Assembly: GCF_003323745.1 (NCBI RefSeq) | Contig: NZ_QOIL01000034.1 | Span: 1-64,000, forward strand | Direction: 5' to 3' | DNA length: 64,000 nucleotides | DNA from: Sphaerisporangium album | GTDB taxonomy: Bacteria > Actinomycetota > Actinomycetes > Streptosporangiales > Streptosporangiaceae | Shown: piece after piece, positions 39,980 to 50,156 of the stretch | Position numbering within the stretch: the first letter of the stretch is position 1 | How the letters are laid out: each line of letters begins with the position of its first letter | Notes under the pieces: generated by a model | Databases searched by the model: none | What the model was told of the DNA's origin: nothing | The model's input: only the letters and a program-made list of their open reading frames with translations | Program-made: the position numbers and the translations under genes

Positions 39980-42900
39980 CCGAGCTGCCCCCGGCGGTAG
40001 CGAAGTACATCGCCGACGCTGACCCCTTCGTCCGCGGTACCAGCACCGCGGTCGAGGCGGCCAAGAAGTTCGACCGCGACGCGAGCAAGGCCGCTCTCAG
40101 CGCCCGCCGGATGGGCCTGGCGGCCAAGGAGGCCGGCGAGAAGGCCGCCCTGGCCACCCGGGCCGCGGCGGAGGGCGCCGAGAAGGCCGCCAAGGGCCTG
40201 CTGAAGGAGGAGCAGGCCGCCCGGCTCGCGGCCCGCGCGGTGCGCGAGCTGGAGCGCGCGTCCCTGGCCGAGGCGGCCGCCGCGATCGCCTCGGCCGAGG
40301 CCTCCGACAAGGCCGCCTCCGCCTACCGCAAGCAGGCCGCCGGGTCGGCCTCGGCGACCAAGAGCGCGACCCTGATGCGCAGCGAGCTGGTGACGCTGGC
40401 CGCCGCCGCGGTGGCCATCGCCCCGGCGTTCATCGCCGCCGGCGGCGGGGCCGTCGCGTTCGGCGCGCTCGCGATCCCCGCGGTGAAGAAGGTCATCGAC
40501 GCACAGACCGAGATGGCCGACACCTGGGACAGCCTCTCGGCCCGGCAAAAGGTCTCCGCGGCCGCGACCCGCACCCTGGTCACCGACTACAAGAGCCTGG
40601 CCAAGGCCGTCGAGCCGGACACCTTGAAGGTCTACAACGGCGCCCTGGCGGTCACCGCGCAGATCATGCCCCGCCTGGAGCCGATCACCCGGGCCACCTC
40701 GCGGGCCCTGCTCGACTTCGAGGACAACCTCGGCCGGGCGCTCGACAGCCCCGAGGCCCGGCAGTTCACCACCTGGATCGAGTCGCAGGCCGGCCCCTCG
40801 ATCGGCGTGCTCGGCGACACCCTCGGGTCGACCGCGCATCTGGCCGCGAGCCTGACCCAGTCGCTGGCCCCGCTGGCCACCACCGGCCTGTCCCTGATCG
40901 GCATCACCGCGAACCTGGCCGCCAAGCTCAGCGACTTGTCGCCCGAGCTCGCCCAGCTCGCCGTGCTCGGCATCGGCCTGCGCGGCCCGATATCCGGCGC
41001 CGGCAACATGCTCGGCAAACTCGGCGACAGGGCCAGGACCTACACCGCGGCGTCCAAGGGTGCCTCGGTGGCCACCAAGGCGCTGAACCTGGCCACCGCC
41101 GCCGGGCCCGCCCTGTACGTGGCGGCCGGGGTCGCCATCGGCTACTTCGCCCTGAAGGCGATCAACGCCAAGAGCTCGACCGACAAGCTGGTCGAGTCCA
41201 TGACCGTGGCCAACCGGGCGCTCGGCAACAACCTGGCCGGCTACGAGGCGATGAACCGCGCGCTGACCGCCCAACTGGTCCCGGCGACCCAGCGGGTCGA
41301 CGCCATGACCAAGCAGCTCGCCGGCGACGTCAACGCCAGCAACATCCAGCTGTACCAGGGCGCGCAGGCCGCCCAGGCGCTGACCAACGAGTGGGTCTCG
41401 GCCGCCAAGTCCGACGTCGACAAGAAGATGGCCAACGTACGGGCCGGGGCGGCGGCGCTGGCCCGCCAGTACGGCATCACCTCCGATGAGGCGATCACCC
41501 TGGCCGACGCGGTGGGCGTCGACATGTCCAAGGGGATCTTGGAGAACGGCCGCGTCGTCGCGTCCACCGCGGCGAAGTTCGACCGCTACCGCCAGGCCGT
41601 GGAGATGGCCCGCAACCCCACGGCCGTGGTCACCCAGGCCTGGAAGGATGCGGCCAACGAGGGGCTGGTCCTTGAGCAGCGCGTCCAGGCGGTCAGCAAT
41701 GCCATGAACGCGTTCTTCACCCCGGCGCTCGGGGTGCTCAGCGCGACGAACCGGATGCGGGATGCGTTCGCCGCGACCGAGCAGGTACTGAAGAAGCGCA
41801 ACCGGACGGCGGCCGAAAGCAGCCGTCAGCTGGAAGCCGACCTCGGCACCATCGGCCAGTGGGTCACGGCGCAGAGCCAGGCCAAGCGCAGCGTCCAGCT
41901 CACCGACGCGGCCATCGCCTCACATCTGCCCAAGCTGCTGACACTGGCCGGTAACAGCCGGGTCGGGTCGGCGGCGATCGAGGGGCTCGCGAGTTCGCTG
42001 GGCGGCACCATCACCCGGGTCAAGGGCGCGATCATCGTCACCGACCGGCTGGGCAACCGCGTCAAGGTCCTGCCCAACGGCAAGATCATCAAGCTTAAGG
42101 CCGACAACGCCCAAGCGAACGCCGCGATCTCGGCGACGCAGGCGAAGATCAACGCTTTGCAGGGCCGGACCGTGTACATCAACATGGTCCGGCGGGATTT
42201 CGGCATCGACGTCTCCCAGACCGGAGTGCCGTGGGCGCCCAAGAGGGCCGCCGGTGGCATCGTGCGCCGAGCGGGCGGCGGCCTGGTGCGCGGGCCGGGC
42301 ACCACCACCAGCGACAGCATCCCCGCCATGGTGGACGGCGGCGGCCTGGTCATGCTGTCGGACCAGGAGTACGTGATCAACGCCGAGCAGACCCGCCGGC
42401 ACCGCGCGCTCATCGAGGCGATCAACGCCGGGAAGTTCGCTGGCGGCGGCCTGGTCGAGCGGTACGCCGGCGGCGGCCCGATCGGCTACGCCTCCGGGGG
42501 GAAGGTGAGCGTCGGCGGCGTCTACGTCTCGGCGGCCCAGTGGCGGAGCTTGGGCCAGCAGCTCGGCAAGGACTTCCTCAAGACCATGTCCGACGGCACC
42601 GCCCGGCAGATCGCCTCCTTGGACTCGCGGCTGGAGAAGGCGATCGCCAAGCTGTTCGGCGGCAAGCGCACCCAGCTGGACAACAAGCTCATCGCCTACC
42701 TGGACCGCAACAGTGCCCGCCTGGAGTCGCTGGCCAAGCAGCGTGACGCGGCCTCCAAGGCGCTGGCGGCGGGCAAGGAGTACGCCTCCGGGCTGACCAG
42801 CAACGCCCGGTCGTTCGCCGGGCTCAGCGCGCTGGACGGCCCGACCGACGCCCGCCAGATCCGCCAGGGCCTGGGCATGAAGCTCTCCCAGATGACCCGG

Positions 42901-43569
42901 TTCGCCTCCCTGGTGGCCGCCCTGGGCAAGCGCGGGCTGTCCAAGAGCCTGCTGCGCCAGGTCCTGGACATGGGCCCCGACGACGGCCTGAAGTACGCCG
43001 AGATGCTGATGGCTGCCGACAAGGGCACCTTCTCGCAGATCAACACCGTGCAGAAGCAGATCGACTCGGCGTCGACCGCGCTGGGCCGCTCGGGGGCGGA
43101 CATGCTGTACGACGCGGGAAAGGACGCCGGGCGCGGCTTCCTCGCCGGGTTGCAGTCGGAGCTGAAGTCCCTGGACAAGACCATGGACACCCTGGCCCAG
43201 CGGATGGCCAAGAGCCTCAAGAAGGCATTGAAGATCAAGAGCCCGTCGCAGCATCCGGAGATCCGCGCGGCCGGCGCCATGACGGTCGCCGGCGTCGCCG
43301 TCGGTGTCACCTCCAGCCTCGGCGCGCTGGACCAGGCGAGCGCGCTGATGGCCCCGCGGCTGGCCCGCCCGCGCGCCCGCCCGGTCATCGCGCCGGTCGT
43401 CGCGCATCGCGGCTCTTCCACCGCGGCGGCGGTGTCCGCTTCGGTGCCCGCGGTGAACGTGAAGGTGTTCGTCGGCGGCCGGGAGGTCCGCGCGGCCGTC
43501 CAGGTCGAGACGCTGCGCTACGCCCGGCGTAACCCGAGTAACGGGCTGTCGCTGCCGGGCGGTGGCTGA
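39976..43569 (+). CDS. tape measure protein
   Basis: 1197 aa, GTG 39976. Long Ala/Lys/Glu helices at the N-terminus are followed by hydrophobic stretches (VTLAAAAVAIAPAFIAAGGG and LYVAAGVAIGYFALKAI). A glycine-rich region has GGIVRRAGGGLVRGPGTTTS and DQEYVINAEQTRRHRALIEA, the hallmark of tape measures. A second coiled coil closes it. At about 1.5 Å per residue it would set a tail of roughly 180 nm. It is the longest gene of the window. Confidence 0.95.
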   Translation: MTELPPAVAKYIADADPFVRGTSTAVEAAKKFDRDASKAALSARRMGLAAKEAGEKAALATRAAAEGAEKAAKGLLKEEQAARLAARAVRELERASLAEAAAAIASAEASDKAASAYRKQAAGSASATKSATLMRSELVTLAAAAVAIAPAFIAAGGGAVAFGALAIPAVKKVIDAQTEMADTWDSLSARQKVSAAATRTLVTDYKSLAKAVEPDTLKVYNGALAVTAQIMPRLEPITRATSRALLDFEDNLGRALDSPEARQFTTWIESQAGPSIGVLGDTLGSTAHLAASLTQSLAPLATTGLSLIGITANLAAKLSDLSPELAQLAVLGIGLRGPISGAGNMLGKLGDRARTYTAASKGASVATKALNLATAAGPALYVAAGVAIGYFALKAINAKSSTDKLVESMTVANRALGNNLAGYEAMNRALTAQLVPATQRVDAMTKQLAGDVNASNIQLYQGAQAAQALTNEWVSAAKSDVDKKMANVRAGAAALARQYGITSDEAITLADAVGVDMSKGILENGRVVASTAAKFDRYRQAVEMARNPTAVVTQAWKDAANEGLVLEQRVQAVSNAMNAFFTPALGVLSATNRMRDAFAATEQVLKKRNRTAAESSRQLEADLGTIGQWVTAQSQAKRSVQLTDAAIASHLPKLLTLAGNSRVGSAAIEGLASSLGGTITRVKGAIIVTDRLGNRVKVLPNGKIIKLKADNAQANAAISATQAKINALQGRTVYINMVRRDFGIDVSQTGVPWAPKRAAGGIVRRAGGGLVRGPGTTTSDSIPAMVDGGGLVMLSDQEYVINAEQTRRHRALIEAINAGKFAGGGLVERYAGGGPIGYASGGKVSVGGVYVSAAQWRSLGQQLGKDFLKTMSDGTARQIASLDSRLEKAIAKLFGGKRTQLDNKLIAYLDRNSARLESLAKQRDAASKALAAGKEYASGLTSNARSFAGLSALDGPTDARQIRQGLGMKLSQMTRFASLVAALGKRGLSKSLLRQVLDMGPDDGLKYAEMLMAADKGTFSQINTVQKQIDSASTALGRSGADMLYDAGKDAGRGFLAGLQSELKSLDKTMDTLAQRMAKSLKKALKIKSPSQHPEIRAAGAMTVAGVAVGVTSSLGALDQASALMAPRLARPRARPVIAPVVAHRGSSTAAAVSASVPAVNVKVFVGGREVRAAVQVETLRYARRNPSNGLSLPGGG

Positions 43570-46175
43570 TGGCGCTGGTCAATCAGTGGGTGGACTCCTA
43601 CGCGCTGTCCGCCGGGTTCGTCATCCCCGACCCGATCATCTCCACCCGGCAGATCGCGGTCGCCAACACCGCCGGGAACTGGCTGGTCTGCTCGGTGTCC
43701 TGGCACACCGGGGCCGGCGCGCAGAGCGTGCCGACGGTGCACGTCGGGGACGACGTCCACAACTACTGGGTTCCCCTGATCCGGATCTCGGGTGTGGGCG
43801 GCGGGGTGGCGATCTGGGCCGCGCCCAACGCCCGTGCCGCCTCCCGGGTATACCTGTCACCCACCGACTACGTGACCGGCCTGGCGGCCAACGTGGAGGA
43901 GCACTCCGGGCTCGGTAACTACCTGCAGGTCGCCGACCGTAAGACCGCCACCATCTCACCGGGCACCACGGCCTCCATCACCCTGGCCGCGCCGCCTTCC
44001 CAGGCGCTGGCGCTGGTGGCTGGCGGCTCGGACAGCGCGACCGCGACCCTGGCCAGCGCGACGGCCGGATGGTCCTCAGCCGCCCCGGTGTCGGGCACCA
44101 ACGGCGTCGACCAGACCTCCGACACCCGGCTGCTGCCGCGCTTCCAGACCACCAGCGGAAGCGTCAGCGTCACCTACACCACCTCGGCGGCCGCGAACAT
44201 TGTCGTGGCGGGCATGACCGTGCTCACCGCGGCGGCGGCTCCGGCGCAGCCGAACCCGAACTGGCCCGTGGTCGAGCTGGCGGCCGGGTTCGGCTCCGGT
44301 GCGCAGACCCCGCGTGACGCCATCACCTGGACCCCGCTGCCGGGCCGGCTGCTGGAGCTCGACGCCAGCCGCGGCCGCCAGTTCGAGCTCGGCACGCTGG
44401 AGGCTGGGGAGGCGCAACTGCGGCTGCGCAACGACGATGGTGCGTTGAACCCCGCCAACAGCTCGGGCCCGTTCTATCCGAACGTGACCGACATGACGCC
44501 GGTCCGGGTGCTGGCCACCTGGGGCGGCCGGGTCTATCCGGTGCTGCACTCCTTCATGGAGCGTTGGCCGCAGACCTGGCGCGATCCGCACTGGGGTGAG
44601 GTCAACGCCACGGCGGTGGACGCCTGGGCCACGATGACGACCGAGCTGCCCAACATCGCCCAGGGCGAGATCCTGGTGGATGCGCCGTACGGGTACTGGC
44701 CGCTGTCGGACCCCGACACCGCGACCTCGGGCAGCAACCTCGCCGAGGGCAACACCGAGCCCATGGTGCAGTACGTGTCCAAGTACGGCCCCGGCTCGGC
44801 GGCTGCGACGTTCGGCGTCGACCAGGGCATGCTGACTGGGTCGCCGAACAACACCGCGTGGGAGAACCGCGGCCTGACCTCGTTGCAGGTCAGCAACGGC
44901 TACTCGCTGCGGTACGGCCCCGTCCCGCAGATGCCTCCGGTCGCCGCCGGGTACACCGCGGAGTTCTGGGCGCGGCTGGACGTCGCCGCCTCGCAGCCCG
45001 CGGCGAACCTCGGCTTGATCGCCATCAAGAACTCCGGCCTGACCGTGATCATCGTCTATGTCGACATCGCGACCGGGAACGTCGCGGTCGGGGATTGGGA
45101 CCCGGTCACCAAGGCGCGTACTAACAGCGTGAGTTCGTGGCCGGCGCTCACCGGCAAGTACCTGCACTATGCGCTGACCTTCAACACCGCCGGGTGGAAG
45201 CTGTACGTCAACGCGCAGCTCGTCGCAAGCCGGGTGTGCCCGCTGGACTCCACGGCGACGTTCGTGTCGGTGTGCGGGCAGGCCGATGAGGTCTACCACG
45301 GCCGCATGTGCAACGGCAGTTTCGCGCACGTGGCCATCTACCCGCGGATCCTGCCCTACGGCCGGATCCTCGCGCACTGGTGGGCCGCCAGCTCCGGCAA
45401 CGAGAACGACTCCCCCGACCAGCGGATCAACAAGCTGATGGAGATCGCCGGATGGGGCGGCCCCCGGAACATCTCCTACACCACCGGCGGGTACGTCGTC
45501 CCGGCCAGCGGCATCCAGGGCCAGGCCCTGGCGAGCGCCGTGGAGGAGATCGCCGCGACCGACGGCGCAGGGCTGTACGTGGACGACATGGGGTATGTGT
45601 GCGAGACCAGCAAGACCTACCGCTACAACCGCACCCCCGCCTACGTCTTCGGAGACCGGCCCGACCTCGGCGAGGTCCCCTACGCCGTCGGCATGGGCGT
45701 CGACCGTGATCCCGGGCAGGTCGCCAACGACATCACCGCCACCCAGGCCCACTACGGCCGTCAGGCCCGCGCGGTCGACGACGCGTCGGTCCAGCAGCGC
45801 GGCTGGCGCACCCGCGACGCGGTCACGCACGTCAACGACCCGCTCGGCGTGACCGACATGGCCAACTACCTGCTGATGCGCAACAAGGCCCCCGGCCAGC
45901 GCATCGCGGAGATCGTGCTGGACCCGGCATCCAACCCCGCCATCTGGCCGACCGCCCTTGGGATCGAGACCGGCGACATCGTGGCCGTGAACCGGCGGCC
46001 GATGGGCGGGGTGCTGATCACCGGGACGTTCGAGGTCATCGGCGTCGGCCACCACGTCGTGCCGCACCAGGAATGGCGCGTACGCCTGTCGCTGGCCCCC
46101 GCCGACCCGTTCTTCTTCCGACTCGACGACGCCACCTATGGCGTCCTGGATGGCCCGGGGGTGCTCGGATGGTGA
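43569..46175 (+). CDS. minor tail protein with concanavalin/LamG-like domain (868 aa)
   Basis: ATG 43569. The N-terminal beta domain (about 1-225) precedes a distal-tail-like part (PNWPVVELAAGFGSG, RGRQFELGTLEAGEAQLRLR then NPANSSGPFYPN). Residues 460-595 (YTAEFWARLDVAASQPAANL ... HYALTFNTAGWKLYVNAQLV) form a LamG/ConA jelly roll that may bind surface sugars. The C-terminus (VANDITATQAHYGRQARAVD) resembles siphovirus tail hub proteins. It is probably a combined distal tail and baseplate hub protein. Confidence 0.8.
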   Translation: MALVNQWVDSYALSAGFVIPDPIISTRQIAVANTAGNWLVCSVSWHTGAGAQSVPTVHVGDDVHNYWVPLIRISGVGGGVAIWAAPNARAASRVYLSPTDYVTGLAANVEEHSGLGNYLQVADRKTATISPGTTASITLAAPPSQALALVAGGSDSATATLASATAGWSSAAPVSGTNGVDQTSDTRLLPRFQTTSGSVSVTYTTSAAANIVVAGMTVLTAAAAPAQPNPNWPVVELAAGFGSGAQTPRDAITWTPLPGRLLELDASRGRQFELGTLEAGEAQLRLRNDDGALNPANSSGPFYPNVTDMTPVRVLATWGGRVYPVLHSFMERWPQTWRDPHWGEVNATAVDAWATMTTELPNIAQGEILVDAPYGYWPLSDPDTATSGSNLAEGNTEPMVQYVSKYGPGSAAATFGVDQGMLTGSPNNTAWENRGLTSLQVSNGYSLRYGPVPQMPPVAAGYTAEFWARLDVAASQPAANLGLIAIKNSGLTVIIVYVDIATGNVAVGDWDPVTKARTNSVSSWPALTGKYLHYALTFNTAGWKLYVNAQLVASRVCPLDSTATFVSVCGQADEVYHGRMCNGSFAHVAIYPRILPYGRILAHWWAASSGNENDSPDQRINKLMEIAGWGGPRNISYTTGGYVVPASGIQGQALASAVEEIAATDGAGLYVDDMGYVCETSKTYRYNRTPAYVFGDRPDLGEVPYAVGMGVDRDPGQVANDITATQAHYGRQARAVDDASVQQRGWRTRDAVTHVNDPLGVTDMANYLLMRNKAPGQRIAEIVLDPASNPAIWPTALGIETGDIVAVNRRPMGGVLITGTFEVIGVGHHVVPHQEWRVRLSLAPADPFFFRLDDATYGVLDGPGVLGW

Positions 46176-46636
46176 TGCCCGCGCCGGCACGGCGCAGCGT
46201 GATTCAGGCGGCCGACGAGATGTTCGGCGTCACCTCCCTGGAGGCGTACCTGGACTACCTGGACGCCAACGTGGACCGGCTCGGCGTGCCGTTCGTCCCC
46301 CGGCCCGAGGGGGACGCGCCAGAGTCGGGCACCGCGTACGCGCGGGTGGACCACGCCCGGTGGATCGCCGACTGCCCGTGGCAGTGCGGCGCCTCCCACG
46401 CCGTCCCGCGCACCGAGACCCGGTTCTGGTGCACCGGCTGCGCCAACGGCGCCAACGGCGCCACCGGCAAGACCTGCGCCCTGGCGTGGCCGGCGGCGCG
46501 GCAGCGGATCGAGGCCAACCTGTCCACGCTGCCCGCCTCGCTGGCCTCCTGGCCGTGCGCCGAGGACATCGCCCGCTACCAGGCCGGGCAGACCGCGGCG
46601 ATGTGCCAGGCCTGCCGCACGATCGGGGAGGTGTAG
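46169..46636 (+). CDS. Cys-rich tail-region protein (155 aa)
   Basis: ATG 46169 overlaps the previous stop (ATG 46175 is an alternative). An N-terminal helix (EAYLDYLDANVDRLG) is followed by CPWQCGASHAV, FWCTGCANG and a final CQACRTIGEV, three paired-Cys groups likely to bind zinc. Such proteins occur among tail genes of actinophages with no known function. Confidence 0.6.
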   Translation: MVMPAPARRSVIQAADEMFGVTSLEAYLDYLDANVDRLGVPFVPRPEGDAPESGTAYARVDHARWIADCPWQCGASHAVPRTETRFWCTGCANGANGATGKTCALAWPAARQRIEANLSTLPASLASWPCAEDIARYQAGQTAAMCQACRTIGEV

Positions 46637-47155
46637 ATGGCGACCGTCCCGGCCCCGCGAACCTGGGTCGTCGGGGAGGTCGTCACCGCGGCCAAGATGA
46701 ACGAGCTCCGTGACGCGCTGAACTTCATGCTGTCGCCGCCGCTGTTCATCCTGGGCCACTCGGTCGCCCAGGCCACCCCCAACAGCGCGAACTACAACCT
46801 GCTGTTCGACACCGAGGTCGTCGACCGTGACAACGGGCACAGCACGGTGACCAACACCTCCCGGTACGTTTCGCAGACCGCGGGCTACTACGCGTTGTCG
46901 GCCAACGTCCCGTGGGTGACCAACGGCACCGGCGTCCGGCAGGTGTTCTTCCTCATCAACGGGACGACCCTGGCCGGATGGGTGTCGCTCCAGGCCGGCG
47001 CGTCCGGATCCATGGGCCTGAGCCTCAGCCGCCGCATCTACCTGGCCGTCGCCGACTTCGTGGAGGTGCAGACCTTCCAATCCTCCGGGGCTGCGCTGAA
47101 CACCCAGACCGCCAACGGCGGCATCTCCTTCGAGGGGCAGTGGAGCAGCAAATGA
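46637..47155 (+). CDS. tail tip/fibre protein with C1q/TNF-like jelly roll (172 aa)
   Basis: ATG 46637 directly after the preceding stop. The opening [20 protein letters not shown] is the standard start of many actinophage tail proteins. Residues 60-172 ([20 protein letters not shown] ... [33 protein letters not shown]) match a C1q/TNF-like trimeric jelly roll used for receptor contact. Confidence 0.75.
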   Translation: MATVPAPRTWVVGEVVTAAKMNELRDALNFMLSPPLFILGHSVAQATPNSANYNLLFDTEVVDRDNGHSTVTNTSRYVSQTAGYYALSANVPWVTNGTGVRQVFFLINGTTLAGWVSLQAGASGSMGLSLSRRIYLAVADFVEVQTFQSSGAALNTQTANGGISFEGQWSSK

Positions 47156-48342
47156 CCGTCGTCCACGGCACCATCACCGCCCCGGGCGCCGGAACCCCGC
47201 GCGGCGCGTCGGTGGTCATCACGCTGGTCGACCTGGAAGGCCGCCCCGTCGCCGGTTTCGACCAGGCCGCCGACGCCGAGGTCCTGGGCATGGCGAGCGT
47301 CCAGGTCGCCGCCGGCGGGACGTGGGCCCTCCCGCTAACGCCCACCGCCCATATCACCAGCCCACGCGGCGACACCCTGTACCACGTGCAGGAACGCGTC
47401 CTAACAGGGGTGGGCGCGTCGTACTACATCGTGGTCCCGGACTCCGGGACGCCCTGGGCCGGCGACCTGCGGGTGCCGCTGCCCGGGGCGGCCGGCCAGG
47501 AGCTGGCCGGGTTCCTGCCGCTCGGTGGCGGCGCACTGTCGGGCCCGCTGCTGCTCCAGGACGGCTTCCCGGCCGCCTCCCAGGCGTACGTGGCGGCCAA
47601 CGGCGGCGGTGGAGGCGGCGGGCACACCCCGCAGCTGTACTCCGGCACCAACGCGCCGAGCACGCTGCGCGTGGACGGAGACCTGTACCTGCGCACCAGC
47701 AACGGGGACCTGTACCAGCAGCAGGCCGGCGCCTGGGTGCTGGCCGGCAACCTGCGCGGACCGCAGGGCGCCACCGGGCCCGCCGGCGCGGCCGGCGCCC
47801 AAGGCCCCACCGGCCCGACCGGCCCCACCGGAGCAACGGGCGCGCAGGGCCCCAAGGGCGACCCGGGCGAGCAAGGCCCGGCCGGGCCACCGGGCGCCGG
47901 CGGCGGCGCGCTGGCCACCGCGGACACCGGATACATCGACACCGGGAACATCACCGTCGGCACCGCCTGGACGCAACTCGGCCCCGAGCGCACCGTCGCC
48001 GCGGCCACCGGCGACGTCCTGGTGCTCGATCCAGACCTGATGGCCAACAACGCCGGGTCCGATCTGCAGCTGGAGGCGGCGACCCGGGTCTCCGGCACCG
48101 ACACCGGGTGGTGGTCGACGGGCACCACGTCCTCGAGGTGGCCGGGCGGTATCGGCACCTGGTACGTGCCGACCGGCGACTTCACCGGCCCGCGCGGCGG
48201 AGAGCGCTACACCGTGCAGCCCGGCGACGTCACCGGCGGGCAGGTCACCGTGCGGCTGTACGGCCGGGTCGGCGCCGGGTCGCGCACGGTGTTCGCGAAC
48301 GCGACCTACGCGCTGCGCTGGACCCTCACCAACCTGGGATAG
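47152..48342 (+). CDS. tail fibre with collagen-like triple-helix repeats (396 aa)
   Basis: ATG 47152. The N-terminal beta domain (1-120) probably attaches to the tail. Residues 201-249 are uninterrupted Gly-X-Y triplets ([20 protein letters not shown] onwards to GPPGAGGG), a collagen-like trimeric rod. The C-terminal 145 residues form a beta tip ([20 protein letters not shown] ... [17 protein letters not shown]). It should be a receptor-binding fibre. The gene overlaps the previous one. Confidence 0.8.
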   Translation: MTVVHGTITAPGAGTPRGASVVITLVDLEGRPVAGFDQAADAEVLGMASVQVAAGGTWALPLTPTAHITSPRGDTLYHVQERVLTGVGASYYIVVPDSGTPWAGDLRVPLPGAAGQELAGFLPLGGGALSGPLLLQDGFPAASQAYVAANGGGGGGGHTPQLYSGTNAPSTLRVDGDLYLRTSNGDLYQQQAGAWVLAGNLRGPQGATGPAGAAGAQGPTGPTGPTGATGAQGPKGDPGEQGPAGPPGAGGGALATADTGYIDTGNITVGTAWTQLGPERTVAAATGDVLVLDPDLMANNAGSDLQLEAATRVSGTDTGWWSTGTTSSRWPGGIGTWYVPTGDFTGPRGGERYTVQPGDVTGGQVTVRLYGRVGAGSRTVFANATYALRWTLTNLG

Positions 48343-48350
48343 GAGCGGAC

Positions 48351-48596
48351 ATGGTCATCACCTACGTGGACGACCGCGGCCTGGTCCTCACCGCGCCCGA
48401 CGTCGCGCAGGCGCGCCGCGAGGCCGAGCGGTGGCTGCTCGAAGAAGGGATGCCGCCCCTGCAGGTGGCGCAGCTCGACGTTCCCCGCGCGCCGGCGTCG
48501 GGCGCGTGGTGGAGCGGCGAGCAACTCCTCAGCGCCGAGGAGCCCGGCGCCCAGGCCGTCATCGTGGTCGACGTCCCCCGCCCGGCACCTGCGTGA
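48351..48596 (+). CDS. small protein after the fibre gene (81 aa)
   Basis: ATG 48351 with AGGAG upstream. MVITYVDDRGLVLTAPDVAQ is followed by a helix REAERWLLEEGMPPLQVAQL. Acidic and soluble. It overlaps the next gene by 4 bp. It may be a fibre chaperone by position, but this is conjecture. Confidence 0.55.
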   Translation: MVITYVDDRGLVLTAPDVAQARREAERWLLEEGMPPLQVAQLDVPRAPASGAWWSGEQLLSAEEPGAQAVIVVDVPRPAPA

Positions 48597-49045
48597 GGCG
48601 CCTGGTCCTGCGCCTGCCGGCCTGGGTGCGCACCCAGCCCATGGACACGATGTTCGCCGTCATGGGCCTGCCCTCCGCGGTCGCGACGCTGTGCAACCTG
48701 ACCAGCTCCCGCGCGCTGGACACCTTGCTGCCGTGGTGGGCGACCCGGCTGTGGGCGGTGTGCCTGCTGGTGGGCTGCGCGGCGTGGCTGACCGGGCTGG
48801 CCAGCGTCCGTGAGCACGAGGGACGCCTGGTGGTCACCCGTCTGCCGGTGCTCGCCCTGGGCTTGCAGCTACTGTCCATCACCTGCCTGGTGTACGCGGT
48901 GGCCATCATCGCGGTGGCCGGATGGGACGGCGTGCTGGCCGCGTACCCGCTGATCGTCGCCACCCTGGCCACCTACATGCGCAGGGTGGACCTGACCATC
49001 CGCCGCGACGCCACGGGAGGCCCGGGAGACCGCGATGGCGGGTGA
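48593..49045 (+). CDS. multi-pass membrane protein of the late operon (150 aa)
   Basis: GTG 48593. Hydrophobic segments are TMFAVMGLPSAVATLC, LWAVCLLVGCAAWLTGL, LPVLALGLQLLSITCLVYAV and IIAVAGWDGVLAAYPLIVAT; about four helices with a cytoplasmic basic end (MRRVDLTIRRD). Similar proteins accompany holins in actinophages. A role in lysis is inferred from place and topology. Confidence 0.6.
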   Translation: MRRLVLRLPAWVRTQPMDTMFAVMGLPSAVATLCNLTSSRALDTLLPWWATRLWAVCLLVGCAAWLTGLASVREHEGRLVVTRLPVLALGLQLLSITCLVYAVAIIAVAGWDGVLAAYPLIVATLATYMRRVDLTIRRDATGGPGDRDGG

Positions 49046-49364
49046 CACCCTGACCACCCTGGGCACCATCGTCACCGCGGTGCTCGGCGGTGGAGCGATC
49101 ACCGCGATCACCAGCTACCTGCGGGACCGGCGAAAAGACAAGGGCGACTTCACCGTCTCCACCTTCTCCACGCTCAAGGAGATGAACGACCGCCTGAACG
49201 TGCAGCTGGTGGAGTTGCAGTCCCGGCTGGACACCGAACGCGCCCAGCGCCGCGAGCTGGAGGACACCGTGGCGCGCGAACGCCGCGAGCGCCGGGCGCT
49301 GGAGGACCGCGTCAGCGCCTTGGAGCGCGAGCTCGCCGCCCGGGATCCACGCCGCGAGGCATGA
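49035..49364 (+). CDS. single-pass membrane coiled-coil protein, holin/spanin-like (109 aa)
   Basis: ATG 49035. A short N-terminal membrane helix (TIVTAVLGGGAITAITSYL) is followed by a long charged coiled coil (KEMNDRLNVQLVELQSRLDT ... RERRALEDRVSALERELAAR). This layout is typical of small proteins in phage lysis cassettes. It overlaps the upstream membrane gene. No enzyme domain. Confidence 0.6.
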   Translation: MAGDTLTTLGTIVTAVLGGGAITAITSYLRDRRKDKGDFTVSTFSTLKEMNDRLNVQLVELQSRLDTERAQRRELEDTVARERRERRALEDRVSALERELAARDPRREA

Positions 49365-49514
49365 CCATCTGATCGGCACCTCTGGCCTACGCCCGGCACG
49401 ACGAACCCGGGGTCGGCCGCCGTTTTGCCCCCTCCGGCCAGCCCTTCCGTCCGCTGGTGGCCTACGTGGCCGGCCGGTTCCTGTTTCTCGCCCACGAATG
49501 AGGTGATCATCCGC
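49365..49514. other. spacer with a coding-like remnant
   Basis: The frame ending at TGA 49499-49501 reads FRPLVAYVAGRFLFLAHE with good codon bias but has no start codon after the upstream TGA. It may be a remnant of a lost gene. Confidence 0.3.
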
Positions 49515-50102
49515 GTGACCGAACCCGAGACCGGCCCGCTCCCCGCGCTGACGGCCGACCCGATGGCCGTACGGATCGCGGCGCTGCAGGCCGCCGTCGA
49601 CACCCACGTGCGCCTGGGCAGCCTCACGCTGTGCCCCGGCGTCGACCGGGCCGCCACCATCGCCCAGGCCGAGACCAACATCCGCCGCACCGCACAGACC
49701 TACCTGGCCTGGCTGCAGGGCACCGTGCGCCTGCGCCTGATCCCTGGCCCCATCCGGAGCCAGTCCACCGGGGCGCCGACCGGCACCCCCATCCCCGAAG
49801 GAGAAACCGTGCAGCTGCACGACGACGAAGAGATCACCTACACCGTCGACACCGAGGACGCCAAGGGGTTCGACACCCCCGAGACCATCACCTGGTCGGT
49901 CGACAACCCCGAGGTCGCCACGCTGCGCGTGGCCGAGGACACCCGCTCGGCCGACGTCATCGCCGGCGTCCCCGGCAGCGCGACCGTGACGGCCAGCATC
50001 CCCGCGCTGGACCTCAGCGTGACCGAGGCCATCGACGTGGTCCCGGGCGGCACCGCCACCATCAAGATGGTCCCCGGCGAGGTCCGCAAGCAGCAGCAGT
50101 AG
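49515..50102 (+). CDS. late protein with BIG2/Ig-like domain (195 aa)
   Basis: GTG 49515 after AGGTGA. The first 95 residues are helical (AVRIAALQAAVDTHVRLGSL). Residues 100-190 (HDDEEITYTVDTEDAKGFDT ... ITWSVDNPEVATLRVAEDT, VTASIPALDLSVTEAIDVVP) are a bacterial Ig-like BIG2 domain as used on phage surfaces. It could be a virion decoration protein. Confidence 0.65.
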   Translation: MTEPETGPLPALTADPMAVRIAALQAAVDTHVRLGSLTLCPGVDRAATIAQAETNIRRTAQTYLAWLQGTVRLRLIPGPIRSQSTGAPTGTPIPEGETVQLHDDEEITYTVDTEDAKGFDTPETITWSVDNPEVATLRVAEDTRSADVIAGVPGSATVTASIPALDLSVTEAIDVVPGGTATIKMVPGEVRKQQQ

Positions 50103-50156
50103 CAGTCCACCGGCCGGCCGCCCCGGCGGCCGGCCTCACCCCGTGGAAGGAGCACA

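Noticed and set aside
40323-43407. Long minus-strand frames opposite the tape measure gene
   Set aside because: Shadow frames produced by high G+C content; start and stop do not respect neighbours and the plus strand has a clear tape measure signature.
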